DNA from: Flavonifractor sp. An100
Lineage (GTDB): Bacteria > Bacillota > Clostridia > Oscillospirales > Oscillospiraceae
Direction of reading: 5' to 3'
Assembly (NCBI RefSeq): GCF_002161175.1
Contig: NZ_NFMA01000001.1
Span: 186,001-250,000 of the forward strand
Length of the DNA: 64,000 bases
The notes beneath the pieces are model-generated. The model was given only the letters and a program-made list of their open reading frames with translations. It was not told the origin of the DNA and did not search any database. This document shows, piece after piece, positions 31,715 to 39,886 of this stretch (position 1 is the stretch's first letter; each line of letters starts with the position of its first letter). The translations under genes and the position numbers were made by a program.

Positions 31715-32911
31715 TCAGGAGTGGGACAGGGCCATAGCCCGGTCTAAGATTCTGCCTGCTGCCTTCTCTTTGGACATGAGGGGGAGCTCCTCACATCCGT
31801 TCGCAGTGATTAGGGTGAGCACATTGGTGTCCACACCGAAACCGGCACCGGCCACCTTCAAATTGTTGGCGCAGATCATATCCACGTGCTTTTTGGTGAG
31901 CTTGGCGGTGCTGTTTTCCACCATGTCCCGGGTCTCCATGGAGAAGCCGCAGATGACCTGACCGGGGCGGCGGTGATCCCCCAGGTACTGGAGAATGTCT
32001 GTGGTGCGCTTGAGGGGGATGGACAGGTCCCCGTCCTTCTTTTTCACCTTGTCGTCACTGTACCCCACAGGGGTGTAGTCGGCCACAGCGGCAGCTTTAA
32101 AGATAAAGTCGGCCTGGGGGGCATGGCTGGCTACCGCCTCAAACATGTCCTGGGCGGAAACCACTGGGACTACCTCCACAAAGGGGGGCGGCTGAATGGC
32201 GGTGGGACCGGAAATCAAAGTGACCTGGGCGCCCCGGAGCATGGCAATGCGGGCGATGGCGTAGCCCATCTTGCCGGTGGAGTGGTTGGTGAGGTAGCGT
32301 ACCGGATCCAGGGATTCCTGGGTGGGACCGGCGGTGACCAAGACGCGTTTGCTCTCCAGATCGTGGGGAAGGGCAAGGACACGCAGAATGTGCTGGAGGA
32401 GCAGGTCGGGCTCGGGGAGTTTGCCAGCTCCCACCGCGCCGCAGGCCAGACGGCCCGAGGCGGGAGCGATGACCTCCCAGCCGTAGCGGCGCAGAGTCTC
32501 CAGGTTGTCCTGGGTCACCGGATTTTCAAACATGTGGGTGTTCATGGCCGGGGCGATGAGCTTGGGACAGGTGCAGGCCAGAACGGTGGTGGTGAGCATA
32601 TCGTCGGCCAGACCGTGGGCCAGCTTGGCGCATACGTTGGCGGTGGCGGGGGCGATGATCACCAGATCGGTACGGTCGGCCAGAGCGATGTGCTCCACCT
32701 GGTGGGAGAAGTTGCGGTCGAAGGTGTCCACCATACACCTGCGGCCGGTGAGCTGTTCAAAGGTGAGGGGGGCGATGAACTTTGTTGCGTGCTCGGTCAT
32801 AACCACCTCCACATTGGCGTGGAGCTTGACCAGAGCGGAGGCCAGATAGGCGGCCTTGTAGGCGGCGATGCCGCCGGTAACGCCCAGTAGGACGGTTTTT
32901 CCCTGTAGCAT
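31715..32911 (-). CDS. coaBC: Bifunctional phosphopantothenoylcysteine decarboxylase/synthetase
   Basis: A 398-residue bifunctional enzyme of coenzyme A synthesis. The N-terminal CoaC flavoprotein domain has the GVTGGIAAYKAA start, the PAMNTHMFENP motif and the active-site segment ASGRLACG. The C-terminal CoaB domain has VTAGPTQESLDPVRYLTNHS, AAAVADYTP and the KKKDG lysine loop. It joins cysteine to 4'-phosphopantothenate and decarboxylates the product. ATG 32911 follows GGAGGAACTCCT-type spacing; the frame upstream is not coding. It is transcribed away from the S component and coaX genes, which serve the same pathway. Confidence 0.97.
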   Translation of the reverse strand: MLQGKTVLLGVTGGIAAYKAAYLASALVKLHANVEVVMTEHATKFIAPLTFEQLTGRRCMVDTFDRNFSHQVEHIALADRTDLVIIAPATANVCAKLAHGLADDMLTTTVLACTCPKLIAPAMNTHMFENPVTQDNLETLRRYGWEVIAPASGRLACGAVGAGKLPEPDLLLQHILRVLALPHDLESKRVLVTAGPTQESLDPVRYLTNHSTGKMGYAIARIAMLRGAQVTLISGPTAIQPPPFVEVVPVVSAQDMFEAVASHAPQADFIFKAAAVADYTPVGYSDDKVKKKDGDLSIPLKRTTDILQYLGDHRRPGQVICGFSMETRDMVENSTAKLTKKHVDMICANNLKVAGAGFGVDTNVLTLITANGCEELPLMSKEKAAGRILDRAMALSHS

Positions 32912-33044
32912 AGGAGTTCCTCCTCTGAAAACCGGACAAACCCGGAATGTTTCGCCCTTCATTATACAAATTTCCATGCCGCCTGTAAAGGAGGGGGAAG
33001 GGAAAGAAAAAATAAAAAATGGGCTGGCCGGGCAAAAATTATCC

Positions 33045-33073
33045 TTGCGTCAGAACACGGCATCCTGTATAAT
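33045..33073 (+). promoter_or_regulatory. Promoter of the S component/coaX unit
   Basis: TTGCGT (33045-33050), 17-base spacer, TATAAT (33068-33073). Transcription should start near 33080, just before a structured leader. Confidence 0.75.
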
Positions 33074-33083
33074 ACAACGAATG

Positions 33084-33119
33084 AGAGTGCTAAGACGGCG
33101 CAGTTGTCCGCCAGCCTCT
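33084..33119 (+). other. Structured leader of the S component gene
   Basis: A hairpin with a lower stem of 7 bp and one bulged U (33084-33091 with 33113-33119), a 5-base one-sided bulge AAGAC (33092-33096), an upper GGCG/CGCC stem (33097-33100 with 33109-33112) and an 8-base loop CAGTTGTC. A second small hairpin (CTTCC/GGAAG) follows before the ribosome binding site. I do not recognise it as a known riboswitch class. Confidence 0.4.
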
Positions 33120-33173
33120 GAAATCATGCGCTGCATCTTCCGGGGGAAGAGCGGCAGCAGGAGGTAATTGAAT

Positions 33174-33812
33174 ATGAAAACCAACAAGCGTGATACCCGT
33201 TGGATGGTAGGGGTGGCCATGATGGCCGCGATTGTGGTCCTGTTGGCCAACACCCCGCTGGGATTGATCAGTGTTCCTCCCATCAAGGCGACCACCATCC
33301 ATATCCCGGTTATTCTGGGCGGTGTTTTGTTCGGCCCGCTGGCAGGGGGAATCTTAGGCGGAGTATTTGGCGTGTGTTCCATGGTGAGCAACACCATTGC
33401 CCCGGTTCCGGCGTCGATTTGTTTTTCCCCCTTCCTAAATGATACCCCGGTGGGGGCGCTGAAGGCCGTATGGGTGGCAGTGGGCTGCCGTATTTTGATC
33501 GGTGTGGTGGCCGGCTGGCTGTGGCTGGCGCTGAAGAAGCTCAAGGCCAACGAGTATGTCGCTTTGCCCGTGGTCGGGTTCCTGGGTTCCATGACCAACA
33601 CCGTGACCGTCATGGGCAGTATTTATGTTCTGTTTCGGGCGGAATATGCAGCGGCCAACAATAAGGCCGTATCGGTGGTGTTTGATTTTATTATGGCAAC
33701 CGTGACCGGTGCGGGTGTAATGGAGGCCGTTGTGGCGCTGGTGCTGGTCACGGCCATCGGAAAGGCATTGCTCAAGGTGATGCGGCCTGTGCAGCGAACC
33801 GGAGCAGTCTGA
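33174..33812 (+). CDS. ECF transporter S component, probably pantothenate (PanT-like)
   Basis: A 212-residue membrane protein with about five to six helices, the substrate-binding subunit type of energy-coupling factor vitamin importers. The N-terminal helix has the small-residue pattern that contacts EcfT (MVGVAMMAAIVVLLANTPLG), followed by ATTIHIPVILGGVLFGPLAGGILGGVFG. Pantothenate specificity is inferred from its place between coaBC and coaX. It has no dedicated ATPases, so it would use the shared EcfA1-EcfA2-EcfT module encoded at 57849-60466. ATG 33174 follows AGGAGGT by 7 bases; a TTG at 33168 is too close. Confidence 0.85.
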   Translation: MKTNKRDTRWMVGVAMMAAIVVLLANTPLGLISVPPIKATTIHIPVILGGVLFGPLAGGILGGVFGVCSMVSNTIAPVPASICFSPFLNDTPVGALKAVWVAVGCRILIGVVAGWLWLALKKLKANEYVALPVVGFLGSMTNTVTVMGSIYVLFRAEYAAANNKAVSVVFDFIMATVTGAGVMEAVVALVLVTAIGKALLKVMRPVQRTGAV

Positions 33813-33839
33813 TACACTTGGGTTTGAGGTGAAGGAACG

Positions 33840-34616
33840 ATGCTTCTTGCCATCGATATCGGCAATACCAATATTGTCATCGGCGGGATCCGGGACAATA
33901 AAATTGCATTTGAGGCCCGCATCGCCACGGACCATATTAAAACCTCCGACCAGTATGGGGCGGAGATCAAGAACATGCTGGGGCTGTTTGACGTAAAGCC
34001 AGGAGACATTCAGGACTGCATCATTTCCTCGGTGGTGCCTCCGGTGTTTAACTCGGTGCGTACCGGAGTGATGAAGGTCATCGGTAAGCCGCCCATGGTG
34101 GTGGGCCCCGGCATCAAAACGGGGCTCAACATTCAAATGGATACCCCCTCTCAGGTGGGCAGTGACCGCATTGTCATTGCGGTGGCGGCTCTGGCGGAAT
34201 ATGAGCCTCCGCTGACTCTGCTGGATTTGGGCACCGCTACCACCATTGAGGTGGTTGGCAAGGGCAACACCTACCTGGGAGGCTGCATCATCCCGGGTGT
34301 GCGGATCTCGTTGGAGGCCCTGACCTCCCGGACCGCTCAGCTGCCCGGTATCCGCCTGGACAAGCCTCGCAAGGTCATCGGAAAGAATACGGTGGACTGC
34401 ATGCGCAGCGGAATCATGTACGGTACCGCCGCCATGGTGGACGGGATGCTGGACCGGGTGGAAGAAGAACTGGGCTGTCCCACAACGGTGGTGGCCACAG
34501 GAGGAATGGCTCAGTTTGTGGTTCCGCTGTGCCACCGGAAAATCCGCCTGGAAAAAGACCTGCTCCTCAAGGGACTAAACATTCTGTACCAGAAAAATCA
34601 GACCAACAAGCACTGA
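33840..34616 (+). CDS. coaX: Type III pantothenate kinase
   Basis: A 258-residue kinase that phosphorylates pantothenate in the first step of CoA synthesis. The ATP-binding DIGNTN motif is at residues 6-11, the pantothenate-binding GSDRI segment is near 115-119, and LLDLGTATTIE and GGCIIPG motifs follow. This type requires a monovalent cation and is not inhibited by CoA. It starts 27 bases after the S component gene; the two are co-transcribed and end at a terminator. Confidence 0.97.
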   Translation: MLLAIDIGNTNIVIGGIRDNKIAFEARIATDHIKTSDQYGAEIKNMLGLFDVKPGDIQDCIISSVVPPVFNSVRTGVMKVIGKPPMVVGPGIKTGLNIQMDTPSQVGSDRIVIAVAALAEYEPPLTLLDLGTATTIEVVGKGNTYLGGCIIPGVRISLEALTSRTAQLPGIRLDKPRKVIGKNTVDCMRSGIMYGTAAMVDGMLDRVEEELGCPTTVVATGGMAQFVVPLCHRKIRLEKDLLLKGLNILYQKNQTNKH

Positions 34617-34625
34617 AAAACAGCT

Positions 34626-34657
34626 GGGCCGGCACCTGTCAGGTGCCGGCCCGTTTC
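34626..34657 (+). terminator. Terminator after coaX
   Basis: A perfect 12-bp stem (34626-34637 with 34641-34652) followed by GTTTCTG; the short U tract makes it moderately strong. Confidence 0.75.
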
Positions 34658-34671
34658 TGTAGGCGGGAGAC

Positions 34672-34701
34672 TTGACAGCGGCGGCACAGCTTGGATATAA
34701 T
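34672..34701 (+). promoter_or_regulatory. Promoter of the YcxB-like gene
   Basis: TTGACA (34672-34677), 18-base spacer, TATAAT (34696-34701). Confidence 0.8.
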
Positions 34702-34754
34702 CATTCCTTGAATAATGCCTACGTAGAGGCGAATGATAGACAGGGGGAGCAAAT

Positions 34755-35303
34755 ATGACGTCCTTTCGCAGCCACACCGATTATGATTTGGAGAACATGG
34801 AGGAGCTGCAGCGGGTGATGGGCAAAACTCTGACCCGGAAGCAGAGCCTGCGCAAGCGGACCGTCTTTTTATCCTGGGGGGCGGTGTGTCTGGCCATTGG
34901 GATGTACCTGGCTGTGCAGAAGAACAGCGTGATCTTGGCCCTTGCCTGCTGCGCGGTGGGCTGCCTGCTGTTTGGCTCCGGCCTCTTTTTCTACCAGGTG
35001 ACCGGCTGGACCGCTTTCCGGGCTATGGGGGGCAATCTGGGCGGCAGTGACTTTACCCTGGACAAGAATGGAATTTTAGCGGTGCGTCAAAAGGCTGGGA
35101 CCCGGTTTTTGTATACCGACTGCGCCTATCTGATGGAGACGGAGAACAACTTCTACTTTGTGGCCTCAGACGGACAGGGCCTGATGATAGACAAGCACCA
35201 TCTCCGGGGCGGTACAGCCGATGAGCTGCGGGCCTGGCTGGAGGAGAAAAGCGGCAAAACCACTTTATGGGTGGGTAAGGGAAAGGCCCCGAACCAGGGG
35301 TGA
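34755..35303 (+). CDS. YcxB-like two-helix membrane protein
   Basis: A 182-residue protein. The N terminus (1-35) is charged and cytoplasmic, two adjacent membrane helices span about 37-53 and 58-78, and a C-terminal domain of about 95 residues resembles the YcxB-like domain (FTLDKNGILAVRQK, YTDCAYLMETENNFYFVAS, DKHHL, followed by an amphipathic helix). The family's function is unknown. It has its own promoter and strong ribosome binding site (GGGGGAGC) and is monocistronic, as the next promoter lies 31 bases after its stop. Confidence 0.8.
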   Translation: MTSFRSHTDYDLENMEELQRVMGKTLTRKQSLRKRTVFLSWGAVCLAIGMYLAVQKNSVILALACCAVGCLLFGSGLFFYQVTGWTAFRAMGGNLGGSDFTLDKNGILAVRQKAGTRFLYTDCAYLMETENNFYFVASDGQGLMIDKHHLRGGTADELRAWLEEKSGKTTLWVGKGKAPNQG

Positions 35304-35334
35304 GGCCCACAGGCAGAACAGAAGGGGGAATCCC

Positions 35335-35363
35335 TTGACACTGCCGGAAAAGTTGGATATAAT
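35335..35363 (+). promoter_or_regulatory. Consensus promoter of the valS T-box transcript
   Basis: TTGACA (35335-35340), 17-base spacer, TATAAT (35358-35363), an exact consensus. Confidence 0.93.
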
Positions 35364-35369
35364 ACCACT

Positions 35370-35610
35370 GGTATCGGCTGTGAAGGGAACCAGTATCCAT
35401 GCAGATCAGGGCACAGAGAGGCGCCGGATGGTGTAAGGCGCTGCCTGGCGGTGGAGAAGTGATCCCGGAGCCCCGGCGCTGAAGAAATCTAAGCCCGGCG
35501 GGACCTCCCGTTACAGAGGGACGAGCGCCCTTTTCAAGAGGGAATTCAGGTGGTACCGCGGAGGTTATTTGCTTCGCCCTGAGCCAAATTGGCTCAGGGC
35601 GTTTTTGTTT
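35370..35610 (+). promoter_or_regulatory. Valine-type T-box leader of valS
   Basis: Stem I base GGGA (35385-35388) pairs TCCC (35463-35466); the AGTA element is at 35392-35395; the specifier loop reads GAA-GTG-A with the Val codon GUG at 35459-35461. The T-box core AGGTGGTACCGCGGAGG is at 35548-35564, with UGGU at 35551-35554 matching an A73 tRNA. The terminator is a perfect 10-bp stem (35576-35585 with 35591-35600) plus TTTTT. Uncharged tRNA-Val should antiterminate. Confidence 0.93.
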
Positions 35611-35680
35611 TACCCCTCACCGCGGGAACCCTAATGGAACGAAAACATATCAGAACTGGAAGATAAAAGGAGAATCTCAG

Positions 35681-38311
35681 ATGAGCATCGAACTGCCAAA
35701 GGTCTATGAGCCCCAGGAGGCCGAACACCGCATCTATGAGAAGTGGGAGAAGTCGGGGTGCTTCAAGGGCCACAGGGACCCCAAGAAGAAGCCCTTCACC
35801 ATCGTCATGCCCCCTCCCAATGTAACGGGCCAGCTGCACATGGGCCACGCCATGGACTGCGCCCTCCAGGACATCCTCATCCGCTTTAAGCGTATGCAGG
35901 GCTACGCCGCTTTGTGGGTGCCCGGGATTGACCACGCCGGCATTGCCACCCAGATCAAAGTGGAGGAGGAACTGCGCACCAAGGAGGGGCTGACCCGCTA
36001 CGACCTGGGCCGGGAGAAGTTCCTGGAGCGGGTGTGGGACTGGAAGCGCACCTACGGTGATCGCATTGTCAAGCAGCAGAAGAAGATGGGTATCTCCTGC
36101 GACTGGGACCGGGCCCGGTTTACCATGGACGAGGGCTGTTCCAAGGCGGTGCGGGAGACCTTCTGCAACCTGTATGAGAAGGGTCTCATCTATAAGGGCA
36201 GCCGGATCATTAACTGGTGCCCCCACTGCGTCACCGCCTTGAGCGACGCGGAGGTGGAGTATCAGGACAAGCCCGGCTACTTCTGGCACATCCGCTACCC
36301 CATTCAGGGAGAGGAGGGGCGGTATGTGGTGGTGGCCACTACCCGTCCGGAGACCATGCTGGGCGATACCGGTGTAGCTGTCCACCCCGACGACGAGCGG
36401 TATAAGGACATTGTGGGCAAGAAGTGTATCCTGCCCCTGGTGGGCCGGGAAATGCCCATCGTGGCCGACGAGTACGTGGACATGGAGTTCGGCACCGGCT
36501 GCGTGAAGATGACTCCCGCCCATGACCCCAACGACTTTGAGGTGGGCCTGCGCCAGAATCTGGAGACCATCCGGGTGCTGGACGACAACGGCCGCGTGGT
36601 GGAGGGCTACGGCAAGTACTCCGGCATGGACCGCTACGAGGCCCGGAAGGCCATTGTGGCCGATCTGGAGGAGCAGGGCTACCTGGTGAAGGTGGAGCCC
36701 CACCAGCACAATGTGGGTACCTGCTACCGCTGCCACAGCGACGTGGAGCCCATCATCTCCGCCCAGTGGTTCGTAAAGATGGAGCCCCTGGCCAAGGAGG
36801 CCCTGCGGGTGGTATATGACGGGGAGACCAAGTTTGTCCCCGAGCGCTTTGCCAAGACCTACACCAACTGGATGGAGAACGTCCATGACTGGTGTATCTC
36901 CCGCCAGCTGTGGTGGGGCCACCAGATCCCCGTGTGGTACTGCGACGACTGCGGCCACATGACCGTCAGCCGTGAGGATGCCACCGAGTGTGAGAAGTGC
37001 CACTCCAAGCGCATCCACCGGGACCCCGACGTGCTGGACACCTGGTTCTCCTCCGCCCTGTGGCCCTTCTCCACCCTAGGCTGGCCGGACAAGACGGAAG
37101 ACCTGGACTACTTCTATCCCACCGACGTGCTGGTCACCGGCTACGACATCATTTTCTTCTGGGTGGCCCGCATGATCTTCTCCGCCTGTGAGCAGACCAA
37201 GCAGCCCCCCTTCCACACCGTGTTCATCCACGGCCTGGTCCGGGACGACAAGGGCCGTAAGATGTCCAAATCCCTGGGCAACGGCATTGACCCCCTGGAG
37301 ATTGCCGACAAGTACGGGGCCGACGCCCTGCGCTTCAACCTGGTCACCGGCAACTCCCCCGGCAACGACATGCGCTTCTATACCGAGCGGTGCGAGGCCA
37401 TGCGTAACTTCGCCAACAAGATCTGGAACGCCAGCCGCTTCCTGATGATGAACCTGACCATCGACAAGTGCCAGCTGCCCGAGAAGCTGGAGCTGGAGGA
37501 CAAGTGGATTCTCTCCAAGCTCAATCGGGTTATCCCCGAGGTCACCGAAAACATGGACAAGTACGAGCTGGGTGTGGCCGCCCAGAAGATCTACGACTTC
37601 ATCTGGGACGACTACTGCGACTGGTATATCGAACTGACCAAGACCCGCCTGCAGGGAGAGGATGAGGACAGCAAGGTTCGGGCCCAGCAGGTGCTGTGCT
37701 ACGTGCTCACCCAGATGCTCAAGCTGCTCCACCCCTTCATGCCTTTCATCACGGAGGAGATCTGGCAGGCTCTGCCCCACGAGGGGGACTTCCTCATGCT
37801 GTCCGACTGGCCCCAGGCCAAGGCGGAGCTGTCCTTCCCCGAAGAGGAGCAGGCTATGGAGCTCATTATGGACGCCATCCGCGCGGTGCGTACCCGCCGC
37901 AGTGAGATGAACGTGCCCCCCAGCAAGAAGGCCCACCTCACCGTAGCCACGGGGGAGGAGAAGGTCTTTGCTCTGGGCGTGCCCTTCCTGAAGAAGCTGG
38001 CCTACGCCAGTGATGTGGCCATCGTGCCCGCCGACCAGGCGCCCACTGCTGCCGGAATGGTAGCGGTGGTCACCCACGCCGCCCAGATGTTCATCCCTCT
38101 GGGCGAGCTGGTGGACCTGGAGAAGGAGAAGGCACGTCTGGAGAAGGAGCTGAAGAAGAACTCTGCCGAGTTGGAAAAGCTGAATACCAAGCTCCAGAAT
38201 CCTGGCTTTGTGAACAAGGCCCCCGCCCATGTGGTGGAGGCGGAGCGGGAGCGCTCCCAGAAGCTGGCTGAGCTGGTGGCTAAGCTGGAAGAGCAGCTCA
38301 AAGGGATGTAA
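35681..38311 (+). CDS. valS: Valyl-tRNA synthetase
   Basis: An 876-residue class Ia aminoacyl-tRNA synthetase that charges tRNA-Val and edits threonine. The HIGH-type motif is HMGH (53-56), the KMSKS loop is at 527-531, the CP1 editing domain spans roughly 190-340, and a C-terminal coiled coil rich in Glu/Lys covers the last 70 residues, all standard for ValRS. The ATG follows AAAAGGAGAA. The upstream Val T-box confirms the assignment. Confidence 0.98.
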   Translation: MSIELPKVYEPQEAEHRIYEKWEKSGCFKGHRDPKKKPFTIVMPPPNVTGQLHMGHAMDCALQDILIRFKRMQGYAALWVPGIDHAGIATQIKVEEELRTKEGLTRYDLGREKFLERVWDWKRTYGDRIVKQQKKMGISCDWDRARFTMDEGCSKAVRETFCNLYEKGLIYKGSRIINWCPHCVTALSDAEVEYQDKPGYFWHIRYPIQGEEGRYVVVATTRPETMLGDTGVAVHPDDERYKDIVGKKCILPLVGREMPIVADEYVDMEFGTGCVKMTPAHDPNDFEVGLRQNLETIRVLDDNGRVVEGYGKYSGMDRYEARKAIVADLEEQGYLVKVEPHQHNVGTCYRCHSDVEPIISAQWFVKMEPLAKEALRVVYDGETKFVPERFAKTYTNWMENVHDWCISRQLWWGHQIPVWYCDDCGHMTVSREDATECEKCHSKRIHRDPDVLDTWFSSALWPFSTLGWPDKTEDLDYFYPTDVLVTGYDIIFFWVARMIFSACEQTKQPPFHTVFIHGLVRDDKGRKMSKSLGNGIDPLEIADKYGADALRFNLVTGNSPGNDMRFYTERCEAMRNFANKIWNASRFLMMNLTIDKCQLPEKLELEDKWILSKLNRVIPEVTENMDKYELGVAAQKIYDFIWDDYCDWYIELTKTRLQGEDEDSKVRAQQVLCYVLTQMLKLLHPFMPFITEEIWQALPHEGDFLMLSDWPQAKAELSFPEEEQAMELIMDAIRAVRTRRSEMNVPPSKKAHLTVATGEEKVFALGVPFLKKLAYASDVAIVPADQAPTAAGMVAVVTHAAQMFIPLGELVDLEKEKARLEKELKKNSAELEKLNTKLQNPGFVNKAPAHVVEAERERSQKLAELVAKLEEQLKGM

Positions 38312-38331
38312 TCCAATCTCATAGAAGCAGG

Positions 38332-38371
38332 GAACGGGCGGCACTCGCTGTGCCGCCCGTTCTGTTTTTTT
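38332..38371 (+). terminator. Terminator of valS
   Basis: A 13-bp stem (38332-38344 with 38350-38362, loop TCGCT) followed by TG and seven T residues. Confidence 0.93.
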
Positions 38372-38391
38372 CGAAGATTCTTCCGCTCCCC

Positions 38392-38420
38392 TTGACAGAA
38401 GGGAGAATGTAGCATTTAAT
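38392..38420 (+). promoter_or_regulatory. Promoter of the aldo/keto reductase gene
   Basis: TTGACA (38392-38397), 17-base spacer, TTTAAT (38415-38420). Confidence 0.7.
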
Positions 38421-38454
38421 GAAAGAAGAGAAATTGCCGTGAGGAGGAGAGATT

Positions 38455-39465
38455 ATGGCAACTGTGACCCTGGGGAAGACTGGCTTGCAGGTGGAGAAAA
38501 ACGGCTTTGGCTGTCTGCCTATCCAGCGCGTGACGAAGGAGGAGGCGGCCTATCTGCTGCGGAAGGCGGTGGACGGGGGAATGAATTATTTCGATACCGC
38601 CCGCAGCTATACCGACAGTGAAGAGAAGGTGGGTTACGCATTTGATGGAATCCGGGACAAAGTGATTCTGGCCACCAAGAGCCATGCTCAGACTGGGGTG
38701 GAGATGCGGAAGCACCTGGAGACCAGCCTGCGCAATTTGCGCACGGATTACATCGACGTCTACCAGTTCCATAACCCGGCTTTCTGCCCCAAGCCCGGGG
38801 GAGAGGACGGGCTGTATGATGCCGCCTTGGAGGCCCAGGCCCAGGGGAAAATCCGGTTTATTTCCATCACCAACCACCGGTTGAAGGTGGCCCACGAGGC
38901 CATTGACTCCGGTCTGTATGCCACCCTTCAGTTTCCCTACAGCTACCTGGCCGGTCCTCAGGAGCAGGAGCTGGTGGACAAGTGCCGCCAGGCGGGTATG
39001 GGCTTTATCGCTATGAAGGGGATGGCCGGCGGCCTGATTCGGGACGGACTGGCAGCGGCAGCCTTCATGGCTCAGCAGCCGGATGTGGTGCCCATTTGGG
39101 GCGTACAGCACGAGTGGGAGCTGGATCAGTTTTTGTCCTGTGTCCGTCAGGAGCCGGAAATGACCCCGGACTACCAGGCGGTCATTGACCATGACCGGAA
39201 GGAGCTTTCTGGAGACTTCTGCCGTGGCTGCGGCTATTGTATGCCCTGTCCGGTTGGTATCGAGATCAACAACTGTGCCCGTATGTCCCTGATGCTGCGC
39301 CGGGCGCCCACCAAGGAGTGGCTGTCCCCCAAGTGGCAGGAGCAGATGGAGAAGATCAAAAACTGTCTGCACTGCGGCCAGTGCAAGTCCAAGTGCCCCT
39401 ATGGCCTGGACACCCCTCACCTGTTGGAGGAGAACTACAAGGACTACCAGACCTTTTTGAAGTAA
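38455..39465 (+). CDS. Aldo/keto reductase with C-terminal ferredoxin-like domain
   Basis: A 336-residue fusion. The aldo/keto reductase barrel (about 1-245) keeps the catalytic set Asp47, Tyr52, Lys75 and His106. The C-terminal region carries two four-cysteine motifs, Cys256/259/262/265 (CRGCGYCMPCP) and Cys304/307/310/314 (CLHCGQCKSKCP), suited to two [4Fe-4S] clusters, as in the anaerobe family of ferredoxin-linked oxidoreductases. The natural substrate is unknown. The ATG follows GAGGAGAG. The gene is monocistronic by promoter placement, and a new promoter begins 11 bases after its stop. Confidence 0.92.
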   Translation: MATVTLGKTGLQVEKNGFGCLPIQRVTKEEAAYLLRKAVDGGMNYFDTARSYTDSEEKVGYAFDGIRDKVILATKSHAQTGVEMRKHLETSLRNLRTDYIDVYQFHNPAFCPKPGGEDGLYDAALEAQAQGKIRFISITNHRLKVAHEAIDSGLYATLQFPYSYLAGPQEQELVDKCRQAGMGFIAMKGMAGGLIRDGLAAAAFMAQQPDVVPIWGVQHEWELDQFLSCVRQEPEMTPDYQAVIDHDRKELSGDFCRGCGYCMPCPVGIEINNCARMSLMLRRAPTKEWLSPKWQEQMEKIKNCLHCGQCKSKCPYGLDTPHLLEENYKDYQTFLK

Positions 39466-39476
39466 GCAGGAAAGCG

Positions 39477-39505
39477 TTGACAAGTTCCCAAGTTTTGCAT
39501 ACAAT
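39477..39505 (+). promoter_or_regulatory. Promoter of the cobalamin riboswitch transcript
   Basis: TTGACA (39477-39482), 17-base spacer, TACAAT (39500-39505). Confidence 0.85.
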
Positions 39506-39534
39506 TTACCTGTACAATTCAATGATACCTTTGA

Positions 39535-39823
39535 GTGTCCTTCCAGGCGGGTGAGTTTGGGAGGAAGAATAGGAAACCGGGTGAAAATCCCGGACGGTAC
39601 CGCCGCTGTAACGCGTGTTGTGCATTGCTCCTGGTGAAAGCCAGCCATTGGGGAAACCTGAGAAGGCGGAGCAAAGCCGGGCTGGACACAGCCCCCACGT
39701 GGAGTCAGAAGACCTGCTCAAGGGGAGTGTACCCGAGCCCCCGGGATAGGGGCGAAACGGTACAGCCAAGCTGAAACGCGGAAAAAGGCCGCGGCGGTCC
39801 GTTGTGGGCTGCCGCGGATTTTT
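39535..39823 (+). promoter_or_regulatory. Cobalamin riboswitch with downstream terminator
   Basis: Core elements of the B12 aptamer are in order: the GGGTGAAAATCCCGGACGG region (about 39588-39606), CCGCTGTAACG (about 39612), GTGAAAGCCAG (about 39635) and the B12 box AGTCAGAAGACCTGCT at 39713-39728. A 12-bp stem with two wobbles (39789-39800 with 39806-39817) followed by ATTTTTAT acts as the expression platform. Ligand binding should favour the terminator and shut off the SLH protein gene when cobalamin is plentiful. Confidence 0.93.
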
Positions 39824-39886
39824 ATGGGTTCAGGCGGTTGACCGAGCTTGCGTGGGCGGAGAAGACCGCCGGAAAGGAAGATGTGC

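Noticed and set aside
35594-37018. Long open frames antisense to valS, also 37076-38344
   Set aside because: Shadow frames of valS with low-complexity Leu/Gly/His-rich translations.
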